DNA of 64,000 nt. It comes from Meghimatium bilineatum (taxonomy: Eukaryota; Mollusca; Gastropoda; Stylommatophora; Philomycidae). Made by a program: the position numbers and the translations under genes. The DNA lies in contig CM067298.1 of NCBI GenBank assembly GCA_034231615.1, positions 8,673,640 through 8,737,639 of the forward strand, written 5' to 3'. The notes beneath the pieces were generated by a model. It saw nothing but the letters and a program-made list of their open reading frames with translations. It was not told the DNA's origin and did no database searches. Positions 1-12,800 of this stretch are shown here, piece by piece. The stretch's first letter is position 1. The number at the start of each line of letters is the position of its first letter.

Positions 1-165
1 GACAGAACACATCTCTGAATTCAGAAAAAAACTGACGACAGAACACATCTCCGAATTCAGAAAAAAACTGACGACAGAACACATCTCCGAATTTAGAAAA
101 AAAGAAAGAACACATCTCCGAATTAATAAAAAAAATGACGACATACTACATCTCCGAATTATGAG
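1..165. repeat. Tandem array, ~36-bp unit, ~4 copies, cut by window start
   Basis: Unit contains GACAGAACACATCTCCGAATT followed by an A-run and a variable ACTGAC. The copies decay toward 165. Confidence 0.85.
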
Positions 166-411
166 TACATTCTGTTCCAATGTTTATTGGTCCGTTTATC
201 TTGCTGCAAGAGCAAGAGAAATCCAGTTGGAGAAAGAACGTCAAATATATCATAATAATAAAATAATCATCATCTTATCAGAAAATGTCTTTTTGATATA
301 AATACGATCATGATACGGCTTCACATAGAGTCGGTTGTCAAGAAATGTTGCCAGGATGTCCGTTTAATGAACCATTTTTCACAAGTATGACTGGGAAATT
401 TATTAGACTCT

Positions 412-505
412 CGAGGATCGTACATTGTATAGAGAAGTACTCGGTATACCTGAAGATTATACATTGTATAGAGACGTACTCGGTATACGTGAAGATTATA
501 CTTTG
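412..505. repeat. 42-bp tandem duplication
   Basis: Two near-identical copies of a segment starting TACATTGTATAGAG and containing ACTCGGTATAC, with a third partial copy. Confidence 0.8.
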
Positions 506-670
506 TATAGCTAAACTAGTGAACAATAGTTCAAAGACGAAGTTCAGACAACCCGTTTTGACACTGATTCTAAAGCGCAGTCTCAAAGTCTTTTTTTATA
601 TTTTAGATGTATATGGAATAACTGTAGTAATATTTGAGCATGGGGAGTCCTCCCCTACTGTACAGGTAGA

Positions 671-786
671 AAAAATAGTGGGTTAATAATACTACAATTA
701 GTTCGCAGTGACATTTGCAATAGAAAAGGAAATAGTGGCTTAATAATACTACAATTAGTGGGCAATAACATTTGCAATAGAAAAGA
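671..786. repeat. ~56-bp tandem duplication
   Basis: Two copies of a segment containing AATAATACTACAATTAGT and CATTTGCAATAGAAAAG. Confidence 0.8.
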
Positions 787-839
787 TATTATGGGCATTT
801 GAAATGAACTATATAAAGGTCCTAAGAATATAATAGACA

Positions 840-1140
840 GAAAGACGAACTAGCGCAGATGTCTACAAAGACATGAACATAGAGGAAGACTGGCACTGGA
901 AAGCTATCCAAAAATGCAAACTGTCACATTGTGGACATATATAACGACAAAATGATTTAGACAAATTAATCAAGGAAGAAAACGTTCCATGAAGTGAACA
1001 AGAGACAGGCCAAGACTACGATAGACACAGAATATCAAAGATCTGAATATCACAGTGGAAGAGACTGGACGGCGTGCACATTTGCGAGGTGTTTACAGAG
1101 TGGCACTACGGACAACACTCTGTAAAGGACACGTCACATG
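840..1140 (+). mobile_element. Decayed LINE 3' end
   Basis: Broken frames give an RGRPRLR-like stretch, QNIKDLNIT and EETGRRAHLRGVYRVAL, the basic C-terminal tail of non-LTR retrotransposon ORF2. No intact frame. Similar tails are at 1916-2743 (minus) and 52650-53095 (plus). Confidence 0.55.
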
Positions 1141-1814
1141 GATATATTTTATAGGCAATATTTTTAGCAATGCAAGTTGCCAGTGGTTTCTCAAAGGTCT
1201 CGACATATAGCTTCCTGCTACAAAAATTGAAACTGCCATCTTGGCCCACCATGACGGTCTCTGTAACTTTCAGAGCGGACACACAATTGATTGTCCGTGA
1301 GCAGTTTAGGCATCATAACGCACAGAGTTCCGTGCTATGAATTGTAATCTACCAGGTGGAAGGGAAATAATATGTATGGGTAACCCTAGTACAATGAAGT
1401 CAATCCTCTACATTTTTACTATCTTTTTTGCATTTCAGTCACAAAACATTGACTGGCGAAACAAAATATAAATATGATGACAATTAAAAAAAACTTGAGT
1501 CAGCCGCAACTATTTGCAGTATATAAGACTTGTTAGCTAATGTGAAAACAATCCTTCTAACATAAATCACTTGACTATTCTCTTGATTTTCATTGGCTGT
1601 CACACAAAGGTCTTATATTGATTATTAATCACGTGTCAGACCGATGGATCAATTTATTCAAACACCTTAATCTGTAGACGGTTTCGTGTGGATTTCTATT
1701 TGTTTAAAATAGATCTTATATTTATTTTTGTGTTAGATAACAGCTAGCATTAGCATTGATCATTTTTAATAAGATCAAATAATAAAAATAATTGAAATTA
1801 TCCTTTTTTTATAA
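1140..1814. other. No gene seen
   Basis: AT-rich sequence. About 1370-1420 resembles a short dispersed repeat also seen near 14050-14125, 30185-30240 and, inverted, 26940-27040 (common core GAAGTCAATCNTCTAC). Confidence 0.5.
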
Positions 1815-1915
1815 GGAATTGAGTTTTCGTACATCAGTTTTGAATGTACGGGTGTACATGATTGAAATTATTAAGGAATTGTGATTTTGTACGACGGTTT
1901 TGATTGTACGCGTGT
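1815..1915. repeat. ~60-bp minisatellite, left part
   Basis: Two copies of a unit with AAGGAATTG...TTTTGAATGTACG...GTACATGATTGAAATT. The same unit resumes at 2744 after a LINE fragment, so the array was split. Confidence 0.75.
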
Positions 1916-2743
1916 CATATGTCATGTGACGGAGTCTCTCCAGAACATTGTCTTCCCAATGAACTCTTTGAACCCCTTCTATGTCTTGAGCGATACGGCA
2001 TGCATTTTTCAACGATGTATTCATGTTGTCGTCAGTCCACTGTCTTCTTATCAGCCCTTTCTCCTCTTCCTAGGTACTCTTCCCTCCATTATTTGTCTTT
2101 CTAAACAGTAATGTCTCTTTATATGACCAAACAGGCGTACTTTTCTTTTTGTTATTGTGTTTAGTAACCAACACTCTGGAATATTCAGTGTGTTTATCAT
2201 ATCTGAGTTTCTGATTTTATCCTTCCATGATTTTCTAAATATCTTTCTGTAGCATTTCATCTTAGATGCGCTGATCGTCTTTGCCGCTGTTTTACTTAGG
2301 GTCCATATTTCACAGCCGTATGTTGCAACCGGAAAAATAAAAGTTCGTTGCATTAGCAATTTCGTTTCTATTTTGCCGTTTTACCATATATTTTTCAACT
2401 GTGTTATTTTACAATATGCCATTGCCAATCTCTTCAATATTTCTGCCATGCATTCTACTGCATCGTTGATGTTTGCTCCTAAGTATTCGAATTTATCCAC
2501 ACATTCTATCTCGGTATTGTCTATTCGTATTATGGTTGTTGTGTTGTTAAATATGTTGACATGATTTTTGTTGTTGTTGTTGTATTTAAATATAAATTTT
2601 GTGATTCGATATATTTGCAGCAGAGTTTGAGGTAAATCTTGATTCCGGCCTCGCCCTGCGTGTATAATTTCTTTTGTTATACCGTTATTGCCGGGGTTTT
2701 TTCTTTCTTTAAACTTTCTATTGTGTATCTTACTTCTTCCTCA
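1916..2743 (-). mobile_element. LINE 3' fragment inserted in a minisatellite
   Basis: The minus strand encodes FIFPVATYGCEIWTLSKTAA, then MKCYRKIFRKSWKDKIRN and a VRLFGHI / RRKRRKG tail, typical of non-LTR retrotransposon ORF2 after the reverse transcriptase. Truncated and frameshifted. The 11-bp TGTACGCGTGT occurs at 1905-1915 and 2744-2754, a possible target-site duplication. Confidence 0.8.
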
Positions 2744-2833
2744 TGTACGCGTGTACACTGTTGAAATTGTTAAGCAATTGTGCTTTTGCACATCGGGTTT
2801 GAATGTACCCTTGTACACGATTCGATTGAAATT
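2744..2833. repeat. ~60-bp minisatellite, right part
   Basis: Continues the unit of 1815-1915 (GTACAC..TTGAAATTGTTAAGCAATTG). It supports insertion of the LINE into a pre-existing array. Confidence 0.7.
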
Positions 2834-2924
2834 GACATTTCTTAGCGATTGGTACAAGAAATGAGATCTGATTTATAACTCGCAGTCATATCACACGGTG
2901 TCCTTTAAATATGCTGATGCCTAA

Positions 2925-3095
2925 TCAGTCGCTGCCCAGTAACCACATGACTAGTAGTTGACCACTAACCCCATAATCAGTAGTTGACCACTAACCACCT
3001 AATCAGTGGTTGATCAGTAACCACCTAATCAAAGTTTGACCAGTAAACACATAATCAGTAGTTATTCATTAACCACATGACTAGCCTCGACTACC
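2925..3095. repeat. ~29-bp minisatellite, ~6 copies
   Basis: Diverged copies around AACCACATAATCAGTAGTTG and TGACCACT. Confidence 0.75.
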
Positions 3096-3679
3096 ACACA
3101 TGAACAGTCGCAATTGGGCTATTTCTCCCCCTTTCTAGAACATCATTCCTGGTTCCCTACTTCCTCGAGACTGAATGAACCGCGGGGATCATTTTTATTT
3201 CAAACTCAAGAATAACGAGGTGACCCGATATTCAGGTATGCTAGTCAGAGGGTCGAATGACTTATCACATTTCTTCTTGATTATTGATATTTTTAACAGA
3301 TGTTAAACTTAATTTGTGCCATCTGTTTCAGGGATTACATCGTATCGTCTCAAGTTATTCTACTTTTTTGGAGAAACTAATCTCAAAACATAATCTATAT
3401 TTTGTCCAGTTTTGCACTGCAGTATTCAAACGTTATTATCGTTTTTAGTGTCTTTTCATCTTCTAGTTTTGAGCTTATTTACGATATATGATCCTTGACT
3501 AAACGCAACAAGAATAAATTTCTTTATGTTTGTGATTTAGTCGCGTAGTTTTTTTTTAATGTTTCGTGAAAATAGCGTATTAAGTAAGAAATGTCATTAA
3601 ATTAAAACAGTGCTTTTCCCACTAGTAAAATCAGTTAAGTAAATACAGTGTTTGAATAAATCAGAAAATATTCTTCGAA
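3096..3679. other. Flank upstream of the GALNT start codon
   Basis: AT-rich. Presumably holds 5' UTR and perhaps promoter, but I recognise no core promoter element. An in-frame stop at 3653-3655 precedes the ATG. Confidence 0.4.
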
Positions 3680-3884
3680 ATGAGGATACTAAAAATAAGA
3701 AAATTAACGAGATGGGGACTTACTTTGTTAATGTTATATGTTATCATTTTCGCATTTTTAAATTTGTGGAATTCAATTTATATGGAGAGGTTTTTAAAAA
3801 AGTTACAGTATAACGTTACGCACGATGAAGGTCATATAGCAATGTTAAATTTGACGAAACGACGTCTACTAAATTTGAACACAG
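3680..3884 (+). CDS. GALNT exon 1: N-terminal tail and signal-anchor
   Basis: Begins at ATG 3680 with G at -3. An in-frame TGA at 3653-3655 lies upstream, so this is the first Met if the exon is contiguous. Encodes a basic tail ([10 protein letters not shown]), a hydrophobic helix at about residues 12-30, then stem with NVT and NLT sequons. Donor AACACAG|GTAAGA, phase 1. Confidence 0.8.
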
Positions 3885-6800
3885 GTAAGATAATTTGCTA
3901 CAGAATAGTTAACTTTGATTTACTATCAAACAATTGTTGTGTAAATTGTTTTTTAATCGTTGTCATGGAAACTGTGCACTGTAAGATTTTGAGATAAATA
4001 ATAATACAAACAAGTAAATAATTATAGCTATTGCCAATGGTTATAAAAGTGGCGTAATAGCATAATGACGTAATATGAATATGACGTAATAGCAACGCGA
4101 CATAACCAAACGACGTTTCCACTAGAAAGCCGTCGTCGGAACACGATGCAGCAGACAAATAACTTAAGAGAGTGCAAAAGCAAGGAGGAGATATGTTTAA
4201 ATCACAGACAGATAGATCATCGAAAGAGACACGTCATGGGAATTGGATCATAAACAGATGGAAGACAAGCACCACAAGGAAAGAAAAGAACAGCAAAAAG
4301 AGGCACTGAAAAAAAACAGAGCAAGTGGACATATCAAATTCTAAGAAAGTTAACATCAAAACAAGAGCACTGGCAACCTTTAAATTGTTTTATTACCAAA
4401 CCGTGACAGACACGAACAAGTTGCGATTCTGCACCACAGAACAGGACACAACAGACTCTGCAGCTTCCTGTATACAAAGTTTAAGATTGGCAACACTGTC
4501 ATGTGTGCATGTGACAAACATCTCCGACAGCAAAAATCACATTCATTGACAATGCCTAGAATTATGAACAGTTGAGGTAAACACATTGGCCCAGAGAATA
4601 AACACTGGATTGATTGATTGACTGAGAAACCCAGGAATTGCCAGCGATTAGCTCTTACTTCCTATATGCAGTGGGGTGTTTTTTCTTAGATTTCTTTCAT
4701 ATCCAGGTGACTTCAGCTTTCGGCTTAGTGCAATGCCTACTGGTGGAGCCTTCTACTCACAGGGGTTCAATAACTGTATAGATGACATGCTACAAAGCTT
4801 CTATAAGAGAGCCTCAATATAACGACATGTCAAATAATAAGGTTTTATGTTGCATGGGTCGTTTGTCTAGTTGGCCATTGATGAGACCCACAGACACTAC
4901 CAAATACGTAACACCACTGGAAGAAAAACTCCACGGACCTCTGTGCGGGTTATAAAACACAGTCAACTTTATAGAAAATACAAAACTTCAGATATAAAAA
5001 CATTACAGGTGAAGGAAAGAAGACGAAGAATAGAAGTGTGAAGACAAGACAAATACCAGAGGGATGGTTACTTCATTCCACTAAGAAAACCAAGCAAGTA
5101 CTATTTCTATATCTATCTATCCATCTATCTATCCATCCCTCCATCCATCCTTCCATCCATCCATCCACCCATCCATCCATCCATCCATCCATCCATCCAT
5201 CCATCCATCCATCCATCTATCTAATCCATGTAATGTATGTCTATTTAACCTTTGTTTGACTGAAGTACAAGTATCGAATAACAACGGCCACATTGACCGT
5301 GTTAATATGTATGTTTATTACAGTCTTACAGTATGTTCATATATATGGTTATTGCCGTTTTACCGTATTAAAGGTAACAAATATCCATACATATCATTGC
5401 TAGTATAAAAATGCCTCCTCATTTGTAAATAGGAAATAAGAAACTGTACGAGAAATAAGGCTACACAAATGTTACTTCACTATAAAGTTAAGATGATGAT
5501 GATGTGACAATTGAACATAGTTTAGTGACACAATGGTTCTCATACTGTTTGCAGTAACATTTAAGAAAGTGGAGTTACCTGCATATGTGAACAGCACAGA
5601 TCCCAATGGCCCAGGTAGGAAGATTTATTGTAATATGTTATTTCTTTAGGATTTATTATCGGTTAAATTATTCACAATAGCAATCTGTAATTCTTCTGTG
5701 AGTCTCTCATAAAAAAGCTTAATGTACAAGAATTATTTTAAGGGAATAAAAAACTGTCGATCGCTTTGTAGAATTACATTTCAGGAATAATTCTTAAAAC
5801 ATAATGGATGCAATCCATGCTATATTGGCTATTAATGGATATTATATGGCGAAATGTCAGAATTCTTTAAGGTACATAACGGAGTTCGCAAAGGATGTCC
5901 CCTTTCACCAAATCTTTACACTATCTTTGCAAAAAAAATAATGAGAAACGTCAGACAAGAACCGACACAAGAAAATTTTCTATTGTTTACTACGAGGGAC
6001 AACAGTTTCCAGAATTGAGATACGCAGACGACACAACTTCCCTATCAACTAGTGAAGTACGTCTGAAACAACTGATTCTAACAATCAAGCACAGATGCAA
6101 TCAAGCACATAAACCATATGTAAACACAAAGTAAACTAAATCCATCACATCAGACAAAGTAAAAAGAAAATACAAAGGTATCAATTTACAATCAAGCATT
6201 AGACAAAATAATGGCAATAGCAAGGACAGAAAGATATATCACAATCTCCATCGATGATAAAAACCTTAAACAGGTAAATGAGTTCACTTACTTAGGAAGC
6301 ATTATGTCGAGGGAAGGGAAAACCAGTAAAGAGATACAAAATAGATGCAACAAAACATACTAGATCCTAGGACAGATGACACGTATTTTCAAGAACAAAA
6401 ATGTACACATCGACACTAAAATTGCATTATACAAGACAATTATTATTCCATCACTGTGCTACCAGTGCCAAACCTGGACAATGACAGTACAAGTCAAAGA
6501 AAAATAGTGACAGCAGAAATGACATATCTACGAAGTATACTCGGAGTGACAATAAGAGATAGAATTAGAAAAGATAACATCAGACAGATAACCAAAACAA
6601 TACCAGTATTAGAACACATCAAAAGACAACAGATCAAGTGGTTTTCACACGCTTCCAGACTACCGGCATATAGCATGCCACAAATGGCCATGACACATAG
6701 ACATAACGGTTATAAAGCCAGAGGCAGACCATGTAAAAGATGGATCACAGAAGCAACAGGAACAAGCTTACAAACAGCACACAAGAAGGCCATCTCCAGA

Positions 6801-9800
6801 GAACTCTACTACCCCTGACGCTGCAAGGCAATAAAGGGTAAAATCGTATATATATATATAGATAGGTAGATAGATATATATATAGATAGATAGATGGATG
6901 GATGGATGGATGGATGGATGGATGGATGGATAAGATAGACAGACAGACATATAGATAGGTAGACATTTAATGAAATTTGTTGTGTTTTTTTTTTGCCTTT
7001 TTTTCGAAAAACATTTTTCTTCCCATATTATCTTGTTTAATTTGGCTATAAATTGTGTGGTAGGTGCTGTTGTAGATATTAACTAATCTATAAACAATGT
7101 TTATTCTACTTATCTATAAATTTAGACAATCAAGATTTTTAGGGCTTGTGATGAGAAAAGTAAAATTTGAACATTTAGTAACAACGGGAAAGATCGAGGA
7201 GAGAAGAGACATAGGAAGACAAAGACATTAATTTTTCTGGAAGGGTTGTCACTGGGGCACAAAAATAAGTCACCAACTGAACTTATAAACAACACAAGAG
7301 ACAGAGAGTTGTGGAGAAGCATGATCGCCTACGTCACTCGATATGGCACGTGATTAAATAATAAATGTATAATAAAAAGCACGTCTGTTGAAACTTTCAT
7401 GTGCATCCTATCCACTTCGACCAACTTACTACATGGGAACGCAAGTTGTATCATCCCTACCTGTTGTTTTTGATTTATATGTGTTTGTGATCCTTGATAA
7501 AGGTCTTTCAGTCGAAACGTCGATTTGTGTGTGTGTGCCTATGTGTGTTTCGTTTAATTAGCAAAACTTTATTACCTTGTTTCAACCTTCACCTATTGTG
7601 TTCAAACTGCTATTTCATGGTACATTTCTCGGGATTTGCGGCTAGTGTGTCCAGATGAATTATGTTGAAAGGTTTTTATTGGTGCGGTAATGGTCGAGGC
7701 CCAATAAAGGTTGCAAACAGTACTAACACTGCTGCCAGTAATGCATATCGAAAGAGTCGGCCAAGGAATGATGGACCCAGTGTTGCCTGGATCAGTCATT
7801 GTGGTGTATGCTAAATACCTATGTCTGGAGTGCTTAAGCAGCATAAATCTTCGTGTCTGTAGCATTTCTCGATATTGCAAGAAAACCACACAAAGTTTCC
7901 TTCGAGCTTGACCTTCTTGCAATTCACGGCTGCGCATTTCACGGCAGGGTACACACTATAACAACAATGAGACAGTCACCGTGGACTTAAACCATTCTGT
8001 GTTCGTTGTCAAAGTCCTGCAGATTAGCAGGATGTAGTCCAGAACACAGAATACGATGTGTCATGGTTTACAGCTTGGATGAGCTATTAGCTCTTTTCCG
8101 CCTGCCACATCCGACTTCAGAACGACTTATGTATCATGTTTGCAAAATTCAAGACAGTAACACTATTGCTATTCTTTGATCTACGTTTAGGTCAAGTCGA
8201 CACACGGCTTTCGGCTTATATAGATCTTTGGGGAATTTCCTCATCACATATGAGTGTTAGACAAAGTCATGTTCCATTGCGGTCTCATAAACATCCATCC
8301 AGTGCATCCCATCTACCAACATCAATCTAGTGGTCTCCATCCATCAATATCCATCTAGTGCATCCCATCCATCAAGATTTATTTAGTACATCCCAGCCAT
8401 GAAGATCCATCTATTGAATCCCATCCATCAATATCCGTCTATTGCATTCCAACTAACAATATCCATCTATTGAATCTCATCCATCAAGATCCATCTAGTG
8501 CATCCCATCCATCAATATCCATCTATTGAATCCCATCCATCAAGATCCATCTAGTGCATCCCATCCATCAATATCTATCTATTGAATCCCATCCATCAAG
8601 ATCCATCTAGTGCATCCCATCCATCAATATCCATCTATTGAATCCCATCCATCAAGATCCATTTAGTGCATCCCATCCATCAAGATCCATCTAGTGCATC
8701 CCATCCATTAACATCCATCTAGTGCACCCCATCCAACTGTTTTTGTTGTAGAATAAACACGAAACACATTTTGGGGTTCATTACAGGAAGCAGTGGCTAC
8801 ATTTCAACGTTTTTAATATTATGTGTAGTTTCATTCAGATTTCGTGACCTCGCGGAACCCACATTAAAAAGTTGGTATGTCTGCATCGTTCTGCACGCAG
8901 TCATCCGAGGGGGGGGGGAGCGGCGTCTGGCTATCACAGCGTGAAGATTGCTGGATTTACCAGTAGTCTTTGCTGCTGTGACATGAGTCTTTATCGATAT
9001 TCCATTTCGTTGAATAATGTTGGTATTTTTATATTTGAATGTGGGAGCACTGCTTCCCGTAATGTACCTATTTTGGTAATATTCTTTCCGCTTTCTCGTA
9101 TATATCCACAATTCACTTAACATGACATTATCATGGTTTTTACTAGGTGAATGTGGCAACGCTGTGACGCTTGCCAACTCAACTTTTAAAGATGATGCCA
9201 GCTACAATGAGATGTGGAAACATCATTACTTTAACGAGATGGTCAGCAATAAGATATCCATACACAGATCATTATCTGATTGTAGAAGTGACCAGTGAGT
9301 ATTTCATCGTGTTTCTTCATTGTTGAAGTGACGTGTGGGTATCTCCTTGTGTTTCTCCATTGTAGAAATGACAAGCATGTCTGCATTGTGTGTCTCCATT
9401 GTATATATGAATGATTTTATAACTTTGACTAATGTCCTTTGTGTTTTATTCTTACATAGAGATCTAGGAGAAATAAGGATTTTCCATATCTAGAGATACC
9501 GACACATGCCTGTGTTGTTGGATTTTATTTACGCTATGCACAGATGCTAGATGATGATGATGATGGATGGATGTATGGATGGCTGAGTGGATGGATGATA
9601 GCTAATGATGATGATGAAATAAACCATTTAGCTGTATGCAGGAAGTTCTTGACATTCCAAAGCGTTTCTGATAAAAGTAAATGTTCTTCTAAAGTGTCTA
9701 GAAGAGACGACATCAGGACTTATATAAGGATGTCTAGAAGAGACGACAACAGGACTTAAATAAGGATGTCTAGAAGATACAATATCAGGACTTAAATAAG

Positions 9801-12800
9801 GATGTCTAGAAGATACACTATCAGGACTTAAATAAGGATGTCTAGAAGATACAATATCAGGACTTAAATAAGGATGTCTAGAAGATACAATATCAGGACT
9901 TACATAAGGATGTCTCAAATGTATGGATGAGTTTGGCGATTATCGATGCATGTTTAGTCCCCATGGAAGTTTTTTAGTGCCGTAGTATCCTGGGATCATC
10001 AAATCGTGACACCCGCTTCTAAAGCAACTCTCATCATTCTTCTCTCAGATTTGTTAACACATGCACAATGATGGCTTATCTAACATTTCCAGTCACTTGC
10101 CTACTACAAAACGGACACGTATACACTGTCCACTGGCCTGCTACAAAACGGACACGTATACACTGTCCACTTGCCTACTACAAAACGGACACGTATACAC
10201 TGTCCACTGGCCTGCTACAAAACGGACACGTATACACTGTCCACTGGCCTGCTACAAAACGGACACGTATACACTGTCCACTGGCCTGCTACAAAACGGA
10301 CACGTATACACTGTCCACTGGCCTGCTACAAAACGGACACGTATACACTGTCCACTGGTCTGCTTCTCTTCGTCATCTATGTCGATCATTTGTTAGAGGA
10401 AAAAAATACGAAATTTATGCAAGTCATGCAGGGATAATGATGGTTTTCCATAGTTTATCCACCTACTTTCCTTAGTCGTTTCTTATGACATTCCTATCAG
10501 TTGTCATATTCATTGCAACCCTGAACTGTTCATGTACATATTGCCTCGCGGGCGATAAACATTAGAAATCTTCGTACAATATTGTGTCATGTGAGTGTGT
10601 GTGTCCAGCACAGCTGATGATGGCGTTCCTCCTTCGCTAGCGAAATTAAACAATGAGAATGTAGTAATTGATGAGATGATGATGAAAGGCATGACTTGAG
10701 ACGATGAAAATTGAATTAACGTAAGGAAGTGTTGCGCAACGTGGTCAGACTCACACTCTCGTCCTTACACATATGGTCTCGGTGGCAAGACGGATCAAGA
10801 CGACTGAGTGTGTGTCGGAGTGCAGTAGAAGCCCAGAATGCCTTACTATCCCACCATGTTTGTTGACAATCTACAACGCTGCTGAATGACGCCTTTATGC
10901 CTAGTTGTCCATGTTAGTTAAACAGCTTTCTGCAGGCCGCCGCCGCATCCAGATTTTACATGTTGTGCAGGCCATGGCCCTACAAATCATGAGCTAATCG
11001 CAAAGAGCCAATTATCCACCTCCATTGATTTTAAAATCTGATCGAATATGGAGACTATTATTTCATAACTAGATGCCTTAACTATTACTGTGTTTTCTTG
11101 CTAGTCATTCATTACTGTATGTTTTCTTGCTAGTCATTCATTACTGTATGTTTTCGTGCTAGTCAAGCATTACTGTGATTTTTCTTGCTAATCAATCATT
11201 ACTATATGTGTTCTTGCTAGTCATTCATTACTGCATGTTTTCTTGCTAGTCAATAATTACTGTGTTTTCTTGCTAGACAATCATTACTGTATGTTTTCTT
11301 GTTAGTCAATCATTACTGTATGTGTTCTTGCTAGTCAATCATTACTGTATGTTTTCTTGCTAGTCAATCATTACTGTATGTGTTCCTGCTAGTCAATCAT
11401 TACTGTATGTGTTCTTGCTAGTCAATCTTTACTGTATGTTTTCTTGGACACGTCCATACGTCTAAATTGGACACGTCCATAGTTTCTCAGATCCCTCCTT
11501 GAGTGTATCCGTCATCACACTTCTGCTGACAGTACCGGTCATATGCTGGTTGATCATCATTCTTCTACGCCTCACAAAATGTTCACTTCTAGCAACACCG
11601 CATCTGAATCCCTGATCTATAATCCTGGCCATTGAAAAGGAATCATCATCCACATTATTCTCACTCTCGCGTGTTATATCTTTTCAGGAGTTCAAAACGT
11701 CAGCGCGATCCATTGCCCCATCGCCGTGTGCTACAATCGCGCATGATGCCAGTTGATCCGCTATTTCATTGCCTCGAACACCCACATGTCCCGGCACGAA
11801 AATAAATGTAACCACTTTCAGCCTCGCCTTTCTCAAGGCCTCAATCCAGTGTTCGCGAACGAGACCCACTTGTACCTTCTTAATCAAACTCATAGACTCA
11901 CTCAAGATGTTTTCTGTATCTTTACTGTATGTTTCCTGCGTTACCTTCTGTGTGCACACTCACTCAAATGTTCTGGTCACAGCCATAGTCTCCGTGGTTA
12001 TACTACTCGTAGTGACCGCAAAGGCACCACTCTCCTCCCTGATCGTTTTACCTGCGCACTGAGATGTGAAGGCCTAAGCACTGCGAACATGTCTAATCAC
12101 AGATCAATCAGTGTATATAATCACATCCCCCTCTTTGGTATTCTCACTGACCAAAGCTTGTACTTCTTTCTCCACAGCTGTGGGACATCATTCTCTGCAT
12201 TCCCTGCTAAGTGATATTACTACTCTCAAACAAGTTTCAAAATCTGTGAGTAGACTTATCCATTCCACACCTGCTGCCACATTCTGTAATCTGCACATAC
12301 TTTGTATGACATCCTCAGCACGTCCCATCCACGACCTTCCTCTCTTGAGTCTGCTGTCTTTAACTTTCTGTATTTCGGAATGCAACGGGTGTTCCTTATC
12401 TGCATGTATTTGAAGGTACGCCCGTGCACGGTAATACTGTAATATGTGCTCAGCTGTTGGACAGTCAATTATGTATTGCATAGCTCTTGTCGATGTGTCT
12501 CTTGTGCATCCCATTGTGATACACATTGCTGCATTCTGGATTCTATCCAGTCTTTCGATCTGAGTTCGGCAAAGAGTCAGAATTGCCAGTGCATATTCCA
12601 CCACAGCCACAACCAAACCCTGCTACAAAAGAAATAACAATCTCTGTTCACACTGCGCAGCAGCCATAACCTTCATTGCTGCTAAGCCTGTGTCTGCCCT
12701 TATGATAACGTACGTGGTCAACATGTTCCCTGAAACTCAGGCTTCTGTCAAAAAACACACCCAGATATCTCATTGTGTTAGTTCTTTCTAAACTTTTCCC

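Noticed and set aside
8269..8735. Possible CRISPR-like array of direct repeats with spacers
   Set aside because: The 'spacers' are as alike as the repeats; contiguous minisatellite in a eukaryotic intron.
10061..10475. Three overlapping frames of 88-135 codons
   Set aside because: 37-bp array open in all frames.
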